A DNA stretch of 64,000 nt from Pelomonas sp052436255 (lineage in GTDB: Bacteria > Pseudomonadota > Gammaproteobacteria > Burkholderiales > Burkholderiaceae_C). Numbering within the stretch: position 1 is the stretch's first letter; each line of letters begins with the position of its first letter. The position numbers and the translations under genes were made by a program. Location of the stretch: assembly GCA_052436255.1 (NCBI GenBank), contig JBQVNP010000007.1:1-64000 (forward strand), given 5' to 3'. Below the pieces are notes generated by a model. That model was not told the DNA's origin. It saw nothing but the letters and a program-made list of their open reading frames with translations, and made no database searches. Below, in pieces: positions 17,962-24,952 of the stretch.

Positions 17962-18503
17962 CGGCGGCTGTCGTCGCGGCCGTGTGGGCCAGCGCGACGC
18001 ACAGCTTCTCCAAGTTCGCGCAAGCCGAACTGCAGCTCATTGCAGGGCAGGGCGTAGCCGGTGACACCCATTGCGGCGTGACGGTCAAGCACCGCTCGCG
18101 CGTTGCCAAGGACCCGACGCAGCCGAACCTGCGCCAGGTGCACCTGATCCAGGGCGAGCTGTTCGACGAGCTCGCCCGACGCGGCTTCGGCGTGCAGCCG
18201 GGCAAGCTGGGCGAGAACCTGACCACGCGCGGCATCGACTTGCTGGCCTTGCCGCGCGATACGGAACTGCACATCGGCGGCGAGGTCGTGCTGCGCCTGA
18301 CAGGCCTGCGCAACCCTTGCCCGCAGATCGAGAACTTCGAGACCGGCCTGCTGAGGGCGGTCGTCGGCAAGGCTGCGAACGGCGAACTCGTGCGCAAGGC
18401 CGGCGCCATGAGCGTGGTGCTGGCCGGTGGTGTCGTGCGCCCGGGAGACACGATCAGTGTGCGTCTTCCGCCGCTGCCGCACGCCAGGCTGGAACGGGTC
18501 TAG
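17958..18503 (+). CDS. MOSC domain-containing protein
   Basis: A 181-aa protein of YiiM/MOSC type. Family motifs are GVAGDTHCG, LRQVHLIQGELFDEL, KLGENLTTRGIDLLALP, LRLTGLRNPCPQIENF and GVVRPGDTI. The conserved cysteine in NPCPQIE is the proposed sulfur carrier site. MOSC domains act with molybdenum cofactor or deliver sulfur; the exact role is unknown. It is translationally coupled to eda by ATGA. Its stop overlaps the converging thioesterase stop on CTAG (18500-18503). Confidence 0.85.
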   Translation: MTAAVVAAVWASATHSFSKFAQAELQLIAGQGVAGDTHCGVTVKHRSRVAKDPTQPNLRQVHLIQGELFDELARRGFGVQPGKLGENLTTRGIDLLALPRDTELHIGGEVVLRLTGLRNPCPQIENFETGLLRAVVGKAANGELVRKAGAMSVVLAGGVVRPGDTISVRLPPLPHARLERV

Positions 18504-19042
18504 GCGGGCAGATCGAAGAGCAGACAGGTCGTCGACGCGTGCGCGTAGAGCCTGCCGTCATGGCCGACAAGGTCGGCCTCTGCCGTTGTGACTTGCCGCC
18601 CGCGGTGCACGACGCGGCCGATGGCGCGCACCAGCGGCACGCTGTCGTTCAGCGCCCGCACCAGGTTGACCTTGAACTCCAGCGTCGTGTAGCTGCGGCC
18701 CGTCGGCAGCGTTGTATGCACCGCGCAGCCCAACGCCGAGTCCAGCAGTGTCGCGAACCAGCCGCCGTGCACGCTGCCCAGCGGGTTGTAGTGCTTGAAC
18801 TGAGGGCGGCCCTGGAAGATGGCCTCGCCGTCGGCCACCGAGACCAGTAAGAAGTCCAGCGTCTGGCTGATCGGCGCCGCGGGGCCTTCGCCGTCGATCA
18901 GCGCCTGCATTTGCTGCAGGCCGGTCTTGCCTGCCATCAGCGTGCGGGCCGCGACGCCCGGCTCGGGGCGAGGGATGGCGCGCAGCGCGGCTTCATCGGC
19001 TTGCCATTGCGCGAGGATGTCTTCGGAGGCGGTGGGGCTCAT
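18500..19042 (-). CDS. PaaI-like hotdog thioesterase
   Basis: A 180-aa protein starting at MSPTASEDIL. The hotdog-fold signature HYNPLGSVHGGWFATLLDSALGCAV is present, with the HGG motif and the following Asp typical of PaaI/YdiI-type acyl-CoA thioesterases. TLEFKVNLVRAL and GRVVHRGRQVTTAEADLVG follow. The substrate is not deducible. A start 13 codons upstream is possible but leaves an atypical N-terminus. Confidence 0.85.
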   Translation of the reverse strand: MSPTASEDILAQWQADEAALRAIPRPEPGVAARTLMAGKTGLQQMQALIDGEGPAAPISQTLDFLLVSVADGEAIFQGRPQFKHYNPLGSVHGGWFATLLDSALGCAVHTTLPTGRSYTTLEFKVNLVRALNDSVPLVRAIGRVVHRGRQVTTAEADLVGHDGRLYAHASTTCLLFDLPA

Positions 19043-19109
19043 GGTGGCGACGGAGATGAACGAGCCGCCGATTCTGCGCAAGCGCGCCGGCGCGCGCTGT
19101 CGCCGAGGT

Positions 19110-19526
19110 TCAGGCCGCCAGGCGCTCTGCCGGCAACCCGTTGCGATGTGATGGTTCGGTCAGGCGCAGCTTGTCCAGCACCGGCCCCTGCCAAGGCAGC
19201 AGGTAGACCAAGGTGGCCAGCGTCGCGCGGCGCCGGGACGACAGCAGCGGTCGGTTGTGGTCATCCAGCAGCAGCACGTTGGAACGGACGTTGAGGGGAT
19301 CGACCTGCACGACGGTGCCTTCACCCACTTCGACCCAGTCCCACTCCACCCAGGCGCGCGCATCGGCATACGAACGCTCCCAGCGCGTCGTGCCTGCGGT
19401 CGGCCGCTCGCTGCTGCGGTGACGGTGCACGCTGGTTTGGGCGTGACGGACATCCTGTGCGGCGCTGGACAAGGCCGCAACGGGCCAGCAGACACTGCCC
19501 TCGGGCAGCTTGATCAAGGTCGGCAT
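19110..19526 (-). CDS. Conserved-looking hypothetical protein, divergent from luxR
   Basis: A 138-aa soluble protein that I do not recognise. Start MPTLIKLPEGSVCW was chosen because GAGG lies 8 bases upstream. The sequence is rich in Trp and acidic residues in the middle (WERSYADARAWVEWDWVEVGEGTVVQVDP). It ends in a short segment (ATLATLVYLLPWQG) that is only marginally hydrophobic. It is transcribed away from the luxR-type gene with ~57-100 bases between starts, so it could be a target of that regulator. No signal peptide and no known motif. Confidence 0.6.
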   Translation of the reverse strand: MPTLIKLPEGSVCWPVAALSSAAQDVRHAQTSVHRHRSSERPTAGTTRWERSYADARAWVEWDWVEVGEGTVVQVDPLNVRSNVLLLDDHNRPLLSSRRRATLATLVYLLPWQGPVLDKLRLTEPSHRNGLPAERLAA

Positions 19527-19582
19527 GAACATTACCTCGGGGTCGTGGGTTTCAACGTGGAGGCAGTCTCTGTTCACGTGCA

Positions 19583-20341
19583 ATGAGGAACAAGCTGGCA
19601 GACTTGGCAGGTATGGGTAAGCCCGAAATGAACTATCAGCAGCTGATCGATGTCGGCTTGAGCGAGGACTTCGCGAGCTTCGAGCGCCGGCTTGTGGCGA
19701 CGGCGGATGCGATGGGGTTTCCGATCATCTCGGGCGCTTTGATGCGCGGGCAGTTGACCGCCAGCGGCGTTGAGGGACGTTCCTTCGGTAACACGCCAGA
19801 GGGCCACTCAGAGGCTTATAGCGACGCGGCCAAAGCGATTCGCGATCCTGTGCTTGACCGGCTTTTGAACCATGCGCTGCCTGTGGTTTACGACCAGGGC
19901 ACCTACGTTGCAGCCAGCGCTGGCGAACTTTGGGAGGCCCAGGCCCCGTATGGCTACAAGACCGGCATCGGCGTCAAGCTACACCTTCCGGGGGACAAGA
20001 CTTTCGTGCTCGGGGTGGACCGCGACGAAGCACTTCCTTCCTCCGGTGAAGGGTTGACGCAACTGATAGGTGGGCTGCAGTTGCTTGCTTCCCATGCAAT
20101 GGTGGCCGCTGACCGACTGCTTACGCTCAAGCTCACTAGCCGTGAATTTCCCAGACTGACCAAGCGCGAACTCGACGTGCTCAGCTGGACAGCTCAGGGC
20201 AAGACGGCCTGGGAAGCGAGTGTGATTCTCGGCATGAGCGAGAAGACCGTGAACTTCCATCTGGGCAATGCAATGCGCAAGCTTGAGGTCACGTCCAAGC
20301 ACCAAGCCGTGCTCAAGTGCGTTGCGGCGGGGGTTTTCTAG
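19583..20341 (+). CDS. LuxR-family regulator with variant autoinducer-binding pocket
   Basis: A 252-aa protein. The N-terminal ~180 residues fit the autoinducer-binding fold, and the C-terminal LTKRELDVLSWTAQGKTAWEASVILGMSEKTVNFHLGNAMRKL is a canonical LuxR helix-turn-helix. Against TraR, the invariant Asp (D88, in IRDPV) and Tyr (Y79) are kept. The position of Trp57 is His75 and that of Trp85 is Tyr103, by spacing. The ligand may therefore not be an ordinary acyl-homoserine lactone. No luxI is nearby. Instead a lux-box-like palindrome and an 18-aa ORF follow directly. Start is uncertain: 19628 (MNYQQLIDVG) resembles usual LuxR starts and gives 237 aa. Confidence 0.88.
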   Translation: MRNKLADLAGMGKPEMNYQQLIDVGLSEDFASFERRLVATADAMGFPIISGALMRGQLTASGVEGRSFGNTPEGHSEAYSDAAKAIRDPVLDRLLNHALPVVYDQGTYVAASAGELWEAQAPYGYKTGIGVKLHLPGDKTFVLGVDRDEALPSSGEGLTQLIGGLQLLASHAMVAADRLLTLKLTSREFPRLTKRELDVLSWTAQGKTAWEASVILGMSEKTVNFHLGNAMRKLEVTSKHQAVLKCVAAGVF

Positions 20342-20360
20342 ATCTGGGTTTCTCTCTACA

Positions 20361-20380
20361 ACCTGGAAGACTTGCTAGGT
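20361..20380 (+). promoter_or_regulatory. lux-box-like 20-bp element
   Basis: ACCTGGAAGACTTGCTAGGT is a 20-bp imperfect dyad (6 of 10 paired positions, with ACCT/AGGT ends). It has the length and edges of the classical lux box. It sits 20 bases after the luxR-type stop and 69 bases before the 18-aa ORF, so the regulator could drive the ORF. I see no strong -10 downstream. Confidence 0.5.
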
Positions 20381-20449
20381 TTCTAGGGGAGCGAAAACGG
20401 AGACAGTTCGGGACATCAGATTTCGTCCTGCACTTCACCGGAGCCCCAC

Positions 20450-20506
20450 ATGGAACTCATTAAATTCATCTATGAAATTCTTGGCTTGCCTTACGTCGGC
20501 TGCTGA
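20450..20506 (+). CDS. 18-aa peptide ORF downstream of luxR-type gene (candidate signal peptide)
   Basis: The full product is MELIKFIYEILGLPYVGC. GGAG at 20440-20443 with a 6-base spacer before ATG is an excellent ribosome-binding site, stronger than those of its neighbours. The first eleven residues form a hydrophobic, amphipathic helix. The tail GLPYVGC has Pro, aromatic and a terminal Cys, as in short hydrophobic pheromones. It lies between a LuxR-type gene with an altered ligand pocket and an alpha-CTD-like gene, all on one strand. A signalling role is inference. It could instead be a leader peptide for the downstream gene. Confidence 0.55.
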   Translation: MELIKFIYEILGLPYVGC

Positions 20507-20529
20507 AGCTGCGAAAGCTCGGCGCCTCG

Positions 20530-20901
20530 ATGCAGCCGTTCATGGCTACTGAAGATGACCAGCTCCAGACAACGAGCTCCGCATCTTTCGGCGTCTTGGA
20601 ACCGCAGCATCTAGACCCGACCTACTTCCCGCACATCGGGCCTGAAGCCGTGTCCATCTCCGCCAAAACCTATGCCCGGCTTTTGAGCCTTGCCGACCAG
20701 GCTCCGCTCGAATGCCTGCCGCTGACGTCGCGCACCTTGGCGTGGGCCAAGACGCTGGGCTACAACCAGATCGGCCAGATCCGAAGTACGCCCAACAGCC
20801 GCCTCTTCGCCGACCTCGGCGAGGACCGTGCCGAGGAATTGCAGCGTGCGCTCTATGACTTCGGCATGCGCCCCTCACAGCTGGGCGACCTGAGCGCCTG
20901 A
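20530..20901 (+). CDS. Small protein resembling RNA polymerase alpha C-terminal domain
   Basis: A 123-aa protein. Residues ~60-118 align by eye with RpoA alpha-CTD: PLTSRTLAWAKTLGYNQIGQI parallels [21 protein letters not shown], and ADLGEDRAEELQRALYDFGM parallels [20 protein letters not shown]. The Arg in the first match corresponds to the DNA-contacting Arg265 of E. coli alpha. The N-terminal ~55 residues are unlike any domain I know. No strong ribosome-binding site precedes either ATG (20530 or 20545), which suggests coupling to the peptide ORF ending 23 bases upstream. A terminator follows. The function is unknown; a DNA-binding accessory role is inferred. Confidence 0.65.
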   Translation: MQPFMATEDDQLQTTSSASFGVLEPQHLDPTYFPHIGPEAVSISAKTYARLLSLADQAPLECLPLTSRTLAWAKTLGYNQIGQIRSTPNSRLFADLGEDRAEELQRALYDFGMRPSQLGDLSA

Positions 20902-20927
20902 CGCGCGAGCAACGTTCAACTCCTTCG

Positions 20928-20962
20928 AGCCCGGCAGCCTCACGGCCCCCGGGCTTCTTTTT
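20928..20962 (+). terminator. Rho-independent terminator after the luxR-peptide-alphaCTD unit
   Basis: AGCCCGG (20928-20934) pairs with CCGGGCT (20949-20955) across a 14-base loop and is followed by TCTTTTTT. It closes the unit that starts with the luxR-type gene. Confidence 0.75.
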
Positions 20963-20986
20963 TGCCGGCCGTGCGAGCATGCGTGC

Positions 20987-21628
20987 ATGCAAGACCGCGA
21001 CATTCCTCTCGAAAGCTGGCCGCGCCGCGCGGCCTTTGAACATTTCCGGCGCATGGCCCAGCCAGCCTTCTGCGTCACCGTGCCCGTCGACGTGAGCGGG
21101 CTGCGCGAGCGTGCCGCCCGCCATGGCGCGACACCCTGGCTGGCCTATCACCATGCTGCGCTGGAGGCGGCCAACGGCATCGACGCGATGCACCAGACAC
21201 TGACCGCCGACGGCGTGCGCGAGTTCGCCGTCATCCACGCCAGCACGACCGTGTTGCGTGACGACGGCAGCTTCGGCTTCCTGACACTGCCGCGCGAGCC
21301 CTCGTTGGCCGCATTTGCCGCACGGGCCAAACCCGGCATCGCGCGTGTGCGCCAGGCCAGCGGCGACCTGTTCGCCGTCGACGAACCGGGCGAGGTGCGC
21401 GAACAGACGCTGGTCCACATGACGGCGCTGCCCTGGCTGGCCTTCACGGCGTTCACGCATGCGCGCGGCCAGGGTGATGACCGGCCCAAGGTGGCCTTCG
21501 GCCGCTTCACCGAAACGGCCGGGCGCTTGCTGATGCCGGTGGCCGTGGACGTGCACCATGCGCTGTGCGACGGCGTGCACGTGGGCCGCTTCTTCGAACG
21601 GCTGCAGGCGAATCTGGACGCGATCTGA
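20987..21628 (+). CDS. Chloramphenicol acetyltransferase-family acyltransferase
   Basis: A 213-aa protein of CAT length and fold. The C-terminal catalytic motif VDVHHALCDGVHVGRFF contains HHxxxDG with the general-base His. The N-terminal ESWPRRAAFEHFRRMAQPAFCVTVPVDV is the standard CAT opening. The middle region (FGFLTLPREPSLAAFAARA) is less like drug-inactivating CATs, so it may acylate another small molecule. It stands alone between a terminator and a converging xth gene. Confidence 0.85.
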   Translation: MQDRDIPLESWPRRAAFEHFRRMAQPAFCVTVPVDVSGLRERAARHGATPWLAYHHAALEAANGIDAMHQTLTADGVREFAVIHASTTVLRDDGSFGFLTLPREPSLAAFAARAKPGIARVRQASGDLFAVDEPGEVREQTLVHMTALPWLAFTAFTHARGQGDDRPKVAFGRFTETAGRLLMPVAVDVHHALCDGVHVGRFFERLQANLDAI

Positions 21629-21666
21629 TCCGCCACGCCAGGCGCTGGATCGGCCTCTGGCAGCAG

Positions 21667-21698
21667 CGCGTTTGTCGAAACGCGAGCGATTGAATCGC
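21667..21698. repeat. Two short perfect hairpins between converging genes
   Basis: CGCGTTT-GTCG-AAACGCG (21667-21684) is followed at once by GCGAT-TGA-ATCGC (21686-21698). No T-tract follows on either strand. They lie in the 119-base gap where the CAT-family gene and xth converge, and may act as weak 3'-end structures. Confidence 0.4.
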
Positions 21699-21747
21699 CG
21701 TCGAAAGAGCCGACCCACCGGCCCGCACTCAACTCAGGGGCGCGCGA

Positions 21748-22518
21748 TCAGCCGTCGAGGGTGACGATGACCGGCGCGTGGTCGCTGGGACGCTCGTTCT
21801 TGCGCGGCAGCTTGTCGATCTCGCAGGCCGTCACGCGGGGCTTGAGCGCTGCGCTGACGAGGATGTGGTCGATGCGCAGCCCCTGGTTCTTGCGGAAGGC
21901 CAGGTTGCGGTAGTCCCACCAGCTCCAGCTCTTGGGCGGCTGCTCGAAGAGGCGGAAGGCATCCGTCAGGCCCAGGTTGATGAGCTGCTGGAAGTGCTCG
22001 CGCTCTTCGGGCGTGCAGTGGATCTGGCCGGCCCAGGCGATGGGGTCATGGACGTCGCGGTCTTCGGGCGCGATGTTGAAGTCGCCCATCAGCACCAGCT
22101 CCGGATGCTGCTTCATCTCCTCGATCAGCCAACCGCGCAGGCCGGTCAGCCAGTTCATCTTGTAGGTGAACTTGTCGCTGTCGGGCGCCTGCCCGTTCGG
22201 GAAATAGCCGCCGATGACGCGCACGCCACCTACCGTGCCAGCGATGACGCGTGCCTGCTCGTCCGCAAAGCCGGTGATGTTCTTGACGACGTCGTCGGCC
22301 CGCTCGCGGCTGATCAGCGCGACACCGTTGTAGGTCTTCTGGCCGAACCACTGCACCTGGTAGCCGGCCGCGCCGATTTCCATGGTGGGGAACTTGTCGT
22401 CGGTGAGCTTGGTCTCCTGCAGCACCAGGGCATCGACGGGGTGGGCGGCCAGCCAGTCCAGCACCTGCGGCAGGCGGACGGCGAGGGAGTTGACGTTCCA
22501 GGTGGCGAACTTCTTCAT
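21748..22518 (-). CDS. xth: Exodeoxyribonuclease III
   Basis: A 256-aa protein with the ExoIII active-site set: NVNSLAVRLPQVLDWL, LVLQETKLTDDKFP (catalytic Glu), GGYFPNGQ, LMGDFNIAPEDRDV, WWDYRN, RIDHILVS and RPSDHAPVIVTL (the SDH motif). It is a Mg-dependent AP endonuclease and 3'-5' exonuclease in base-excision repair. It begins 9 bases after the end of the upstream disulfide-reductase gene on the same strand, so the two may be co-transcribed. Confidence 0.96.
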   Translation of the reverse strand: MKKFATWNVNSLAVRLPQVLDWLAAHPVDALVLQETKLTDDKFPTMEIGAAGYQVQWFGQKTYNGVALISRERADDVVKNITGFADEQARVIAGTVGGVRVIGGYFPNGQAPDSDKFTYKMNWLTGLRGWLIEEMKQHPELVLMGDFNIAPEDRDVHDPIAWAGQIHCTPEEREHFQQLINLGLTDAFRLFEQPPKSWSWWDYRNLAFRKNQGLRIDHILVSAALKPRVTACEIDKLPRKNERPSDHAPVIVTLDG

Positions 22519-22527
22519 GGCGTGATC

Positions 22528-23949
22528 CTAGCCGCCCACCTCGGCCTCGGTGTCGCAGTCCATGCAGCTCTCGATCGGCGGCGCGGGCAGGTGCAGGTCG
22601 CTGTGGAGTTCGCGCAGCGCGGTGCGCAGGCCTTCCTCGATGACGGGGTGATAGAAGGGGCAGTCCAGCATCTGTCGCACCGTGTCGCCGCGCTGCACGC
22701 TCCAGGCGAGCAGGTGGCCAAGGTGCTCGGCGGCCGGGCCGATCATCTCGGCGCCCAGCAGCCGGCCGGTGTTGCGCTCGGCATAGACATGCAGCGCGCC
22801 GCGGTTGACCAGCATCACGCGGCTGCGGCCCTGGTTGGCAAAGCTGACGCGGCCGGTGTCAAAGTGGCTGCCGTCTGCCAGCAGTTCCGCATGACTTGCG
22901 CCTGCCAGGGCGATCTGCGGTTCGCTGAAGACGACGCTCAGCGGTGTGCGGCGCGGGCGGTGGTGCATATCGGGCCAGCGCGCGGCGTTGTCGCCAGCGA
23001 TGCGGCCGGCGTCCGACGCCTCGTGCAGCAGCGCCCGGTCGTCGGTGGCATCGCCCGCGATGAACACAGGCGTGCCGCCCCATTGGCTGGTGTGGCGGTT
23101 GACGAGCGGCCGGCCCTGGTCGTCTCGCGGCAGGTCCAAGGTGTCCAGGCCGAGGTCGTCCAGATTGGGCTCGCGGCCAGCGGCGCAAAGCAGGGTGTCG
23201 AAACGCTCTCCGCCGATAAGCACCTGGTCGCCATCCGGCAAGGGGTCGAGCTGCGTGGCGTTCAACGACAACGGCAGCTCCGCAGCAAAGATGGTTCTCG
23301 ACAGCTTCTGCAGCTCGGGATCGGTTAGCGGCCCGACGCGCTCGCCGCGGGAGAACAGGCGCACCCGAACGCCGAGCTTGTGCAGGGCCAGGGCCAGTTC
23401 CAGGCCGATCACACCGGCACCGACGACGGCCGCCGAGCGCGGCAGGTCGACCCAGTTGAACACATCGTCATTGACGATGAGCCTGGCGCCCAGGCGCTCA
23501 CGCCAGCCGGGCGGGACAAAGGGCCGCGAGCCGGTGGCGATGACGACGGCCTTGGCCGCGACGCGCTGCCCCTCGACGTCCAACACGCCCGCGCCGGCAA
23601 AGCGCGCGCGTCCGAACAGCCGCGTCGCCTCCGGCCAGCCATGGACCGTGTCCTGCACAAAGCCGACGAAGCGGTCGCGTTCGTCGCGCACCCGCTGCAT
23701 GACGGCGCGTCCGTCGATGCGCGGCGGCTCGGCCTGCACACCGAAGCGATGCGCCTCGCGCACCCCCTGGGCCGACTCGGCCGCGGCGATCAGCAGCTTG
23801 CTGGGCATGCAGCCGACGCGCGCGCAGGTCGTGCCGTAATGGGCCGCCTCGATCAGCAGCACACGCTCGGTGTGTACGCGCGCGGCGCGATAGGCTGCCA
23901 TGCCGGCGGTGCCGGCGCCGATGATGGCGACGTCGCAGGTGTGAGTCAT
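22528..23949 (-). CDS. Dihydrolipoyl dehydrogenase-like flavoprotein disulfide reductase
   Basis: A 473-aa protein. The FAD dinucleotide fold DVAIIGAGTAGMAAYRAA opens it. The redox disulfide is in GTTCARVGCMPSK. A second NAD-binding fold (AAVVGAGVIGLELALAL) and FIAGDATDDRALLHEA follow. The C-terminal interface motif CPFYHPVIEEGLRTALREL keeps the His-Glu pair used with lipoyl-type substrates. It is not next to E1/E2 genes of a 2-oxoacid dehydrogenase, so it may be a stand-alone Lpd paralogue or a mercuric-reductase-like relative. MerA is unlikely, with no heavy-metal domain and no vicinal C-terminal cysteines. The extreme C-terminus has MDCD. Confidence 0.88.
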   Translation of the reverse strand: MTHTCDVAIIGAGTAGMAAYRAARVHTERVLLIEAAHYGTTCARVGCMPSKLLIAAAESAQGVREAHRFGVQAEPPRIDGRAVMQRVRDERDRFVGFVQDTVHGWPEATRLFGRARFAGAGVLDVEGQRVAAKAVVIATGSRPFVPPGWRERLGARLIVNDDVFNWVDLPRSAAVVGAGVIGLELALALHKLGVRVRLFSRGERVGPLTDPELQKLSRTIFAAELPLSLNATQLDPLPDGDQVLIGGERFDTLLCAAGREPNLDDLGLDTLDLPRDDQGRPLVNRHTSQWGGTPVFIAGDATDDRALLHEASDAGRIAGDNAARWPDMHHRPRRTPLSVVFSEPQIALAGASHAELLADGSHFDTGRVSFANQGRSRVMLVNRGALHVYAERNTGRLLGAEMIGPAAEHLGHLLAWSVQRGDTVRQMLDCPFYHPVIEEGLRTALRELHSDLHLPAPPIESCMDCDTEAEVGG

Positions 23950-23998
23950 GTCAAGCGGTCCCGGTTGCCTGGTCCGGGCAAGGATAGCGGCGCCGGCG

Positions 23999-24952
23999 TC
24001 AGCGGCCGGCCAGACGGCGCTTTGCGGCTTCCTCGCGCAGACAGTTCAGCATCAGGTCGGCCCCCGGCGACAGCTGGTGGCCGCGCCGCGTGACGATGCC
24101 GTAGGCGTCCATGCGCAAGCCGAAGTCGAAGTTCAGCACCGTCAGCAGGCCCGTCTCGACATAGGGTTTGACCAGCTCCTCGGGCAGCGCCGACACCATG
24201 TCGGACTGCCCGAGCAGGCTGGTGATGACGGGCAGGGACAGCGTCTCGACCGTCTGCTGCGGCTGGTCCAGGCCGGCGGAGAGGAACAGCGCGGTCAAGC
24301 GATCACGCAGGATGCTGCCGCCCGGCGGCAGGATCCAGCTCTGGCGTGCCAGCTCCGGCAGGCTGAGGTCGCTCCGGTGGGCCAGCGGATGCGCGGCACG
24401 CACCACCAGGCAGTGCGGCTCGTCGGTCAACGGCTCGAAGCTGAGCTGGGCGGCAGACTCGCTGTCCAGCACGCGGCCGATGACGATGTCCAGCTCACCG
24501 CTTTGCAGGTGCTGGATCAGCAGCTTGCTGGTGTCGACCGAGATGGCGATGTGCACGCGCGGCTGGCGCGCCTTCAACAACGTGATGGCGGCGGGCAGCA
24601 GGGTGGTGGACGGCGTGAGCACGGCGCCGACGGCGACCCGGCCCGACAGGCCAGACAGCAGCTCCATGACCTCCTGATGGCCGGCGTCCAGCTCCGCCAG
24701 GGCCGCACCGGCGCGGCGGATCATGACCTCGCCATACCAGGTCGGCGCCACGCCACGCGGCAGGCGCTCGAAGAGTTTCACGCCGAGGGCATGCTCCAGG
24801 TCCGCCAACAGCTTGGAGGCAGCCGGCTGCGTCAGGTTGGCAGCCTGCGCGGCATGCAGGATCGAGCCGTGCCGCCCCAGCTCCACCAGCAGCACCAGTT
24901 GGCGAGTCTTGAGGTGGGAGCGGACAAAGCGATCCGAGCGTGGGTCTGTCAT
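23999..24952 (-). CDS. LysR-family regulator of the galactose operon (GbpR-like)
   Basis: A 317-aa protein. The N-terminal winged helix is LKTRQLVLLVELGRHGSILHAAQAANLTQPAASKLLADLEHALGVKLFERLPRG, a standard LysR HTH. The inducer-binding domain covers the rest. It most resembles GbpR, the galactose-binding-protein regulator type, an assignment supported by its place at the end of a galactose operon. Its start overlaps the SDR gene stop by 4 bases, so it is translated from the same mRNA and feedback on its own operon is likely. A candidate binding site lies at 35399-35415. Confidence 0.9.
   Translation of the reverse strand: MTDPRSDRFVRSHLKTRQLVLLVELGRHGSILHAAQAANLTQPAASKLLADLEHALGVKLFERLPRGVAPTWYGEVMIRRAGAALAELDAGHQEVMELLSGLSGRVAVGAVLTPSTTLLPAAITLLKARQPRVHIAISVDTSKLLIQHLQSGELDIVIGRVLDSESAAQLSFEPLTDEPHCLVVRAAHPLAHRSDLSLPELARQSWILPPGGSILRDRLTALFLSAGLDQPQQTVETLSLPVITSLLGQSDMVSALPEELVKPYVETGLLTVLNFDFGLRMDAYGIVTRRGHQLSPGADLMLNCLREEAAKRRLAGR

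Noticed and set aside
19530..19582. A second lux-box-like site in the luxR divergent promoter
   Set aside because: ACCTCGGGGTCGTGGGT is only 17 bp, has weak symmetry and could arise by chance in GC-rich DNA.
22528..23949. Mercuric reductase
   Set aside because: No N-terminal heavy-metal domain, no C-terminal Cys-Cys pair, no mer genes nearby; the His-Glu interface motif suits a lipoamide-type reductase.
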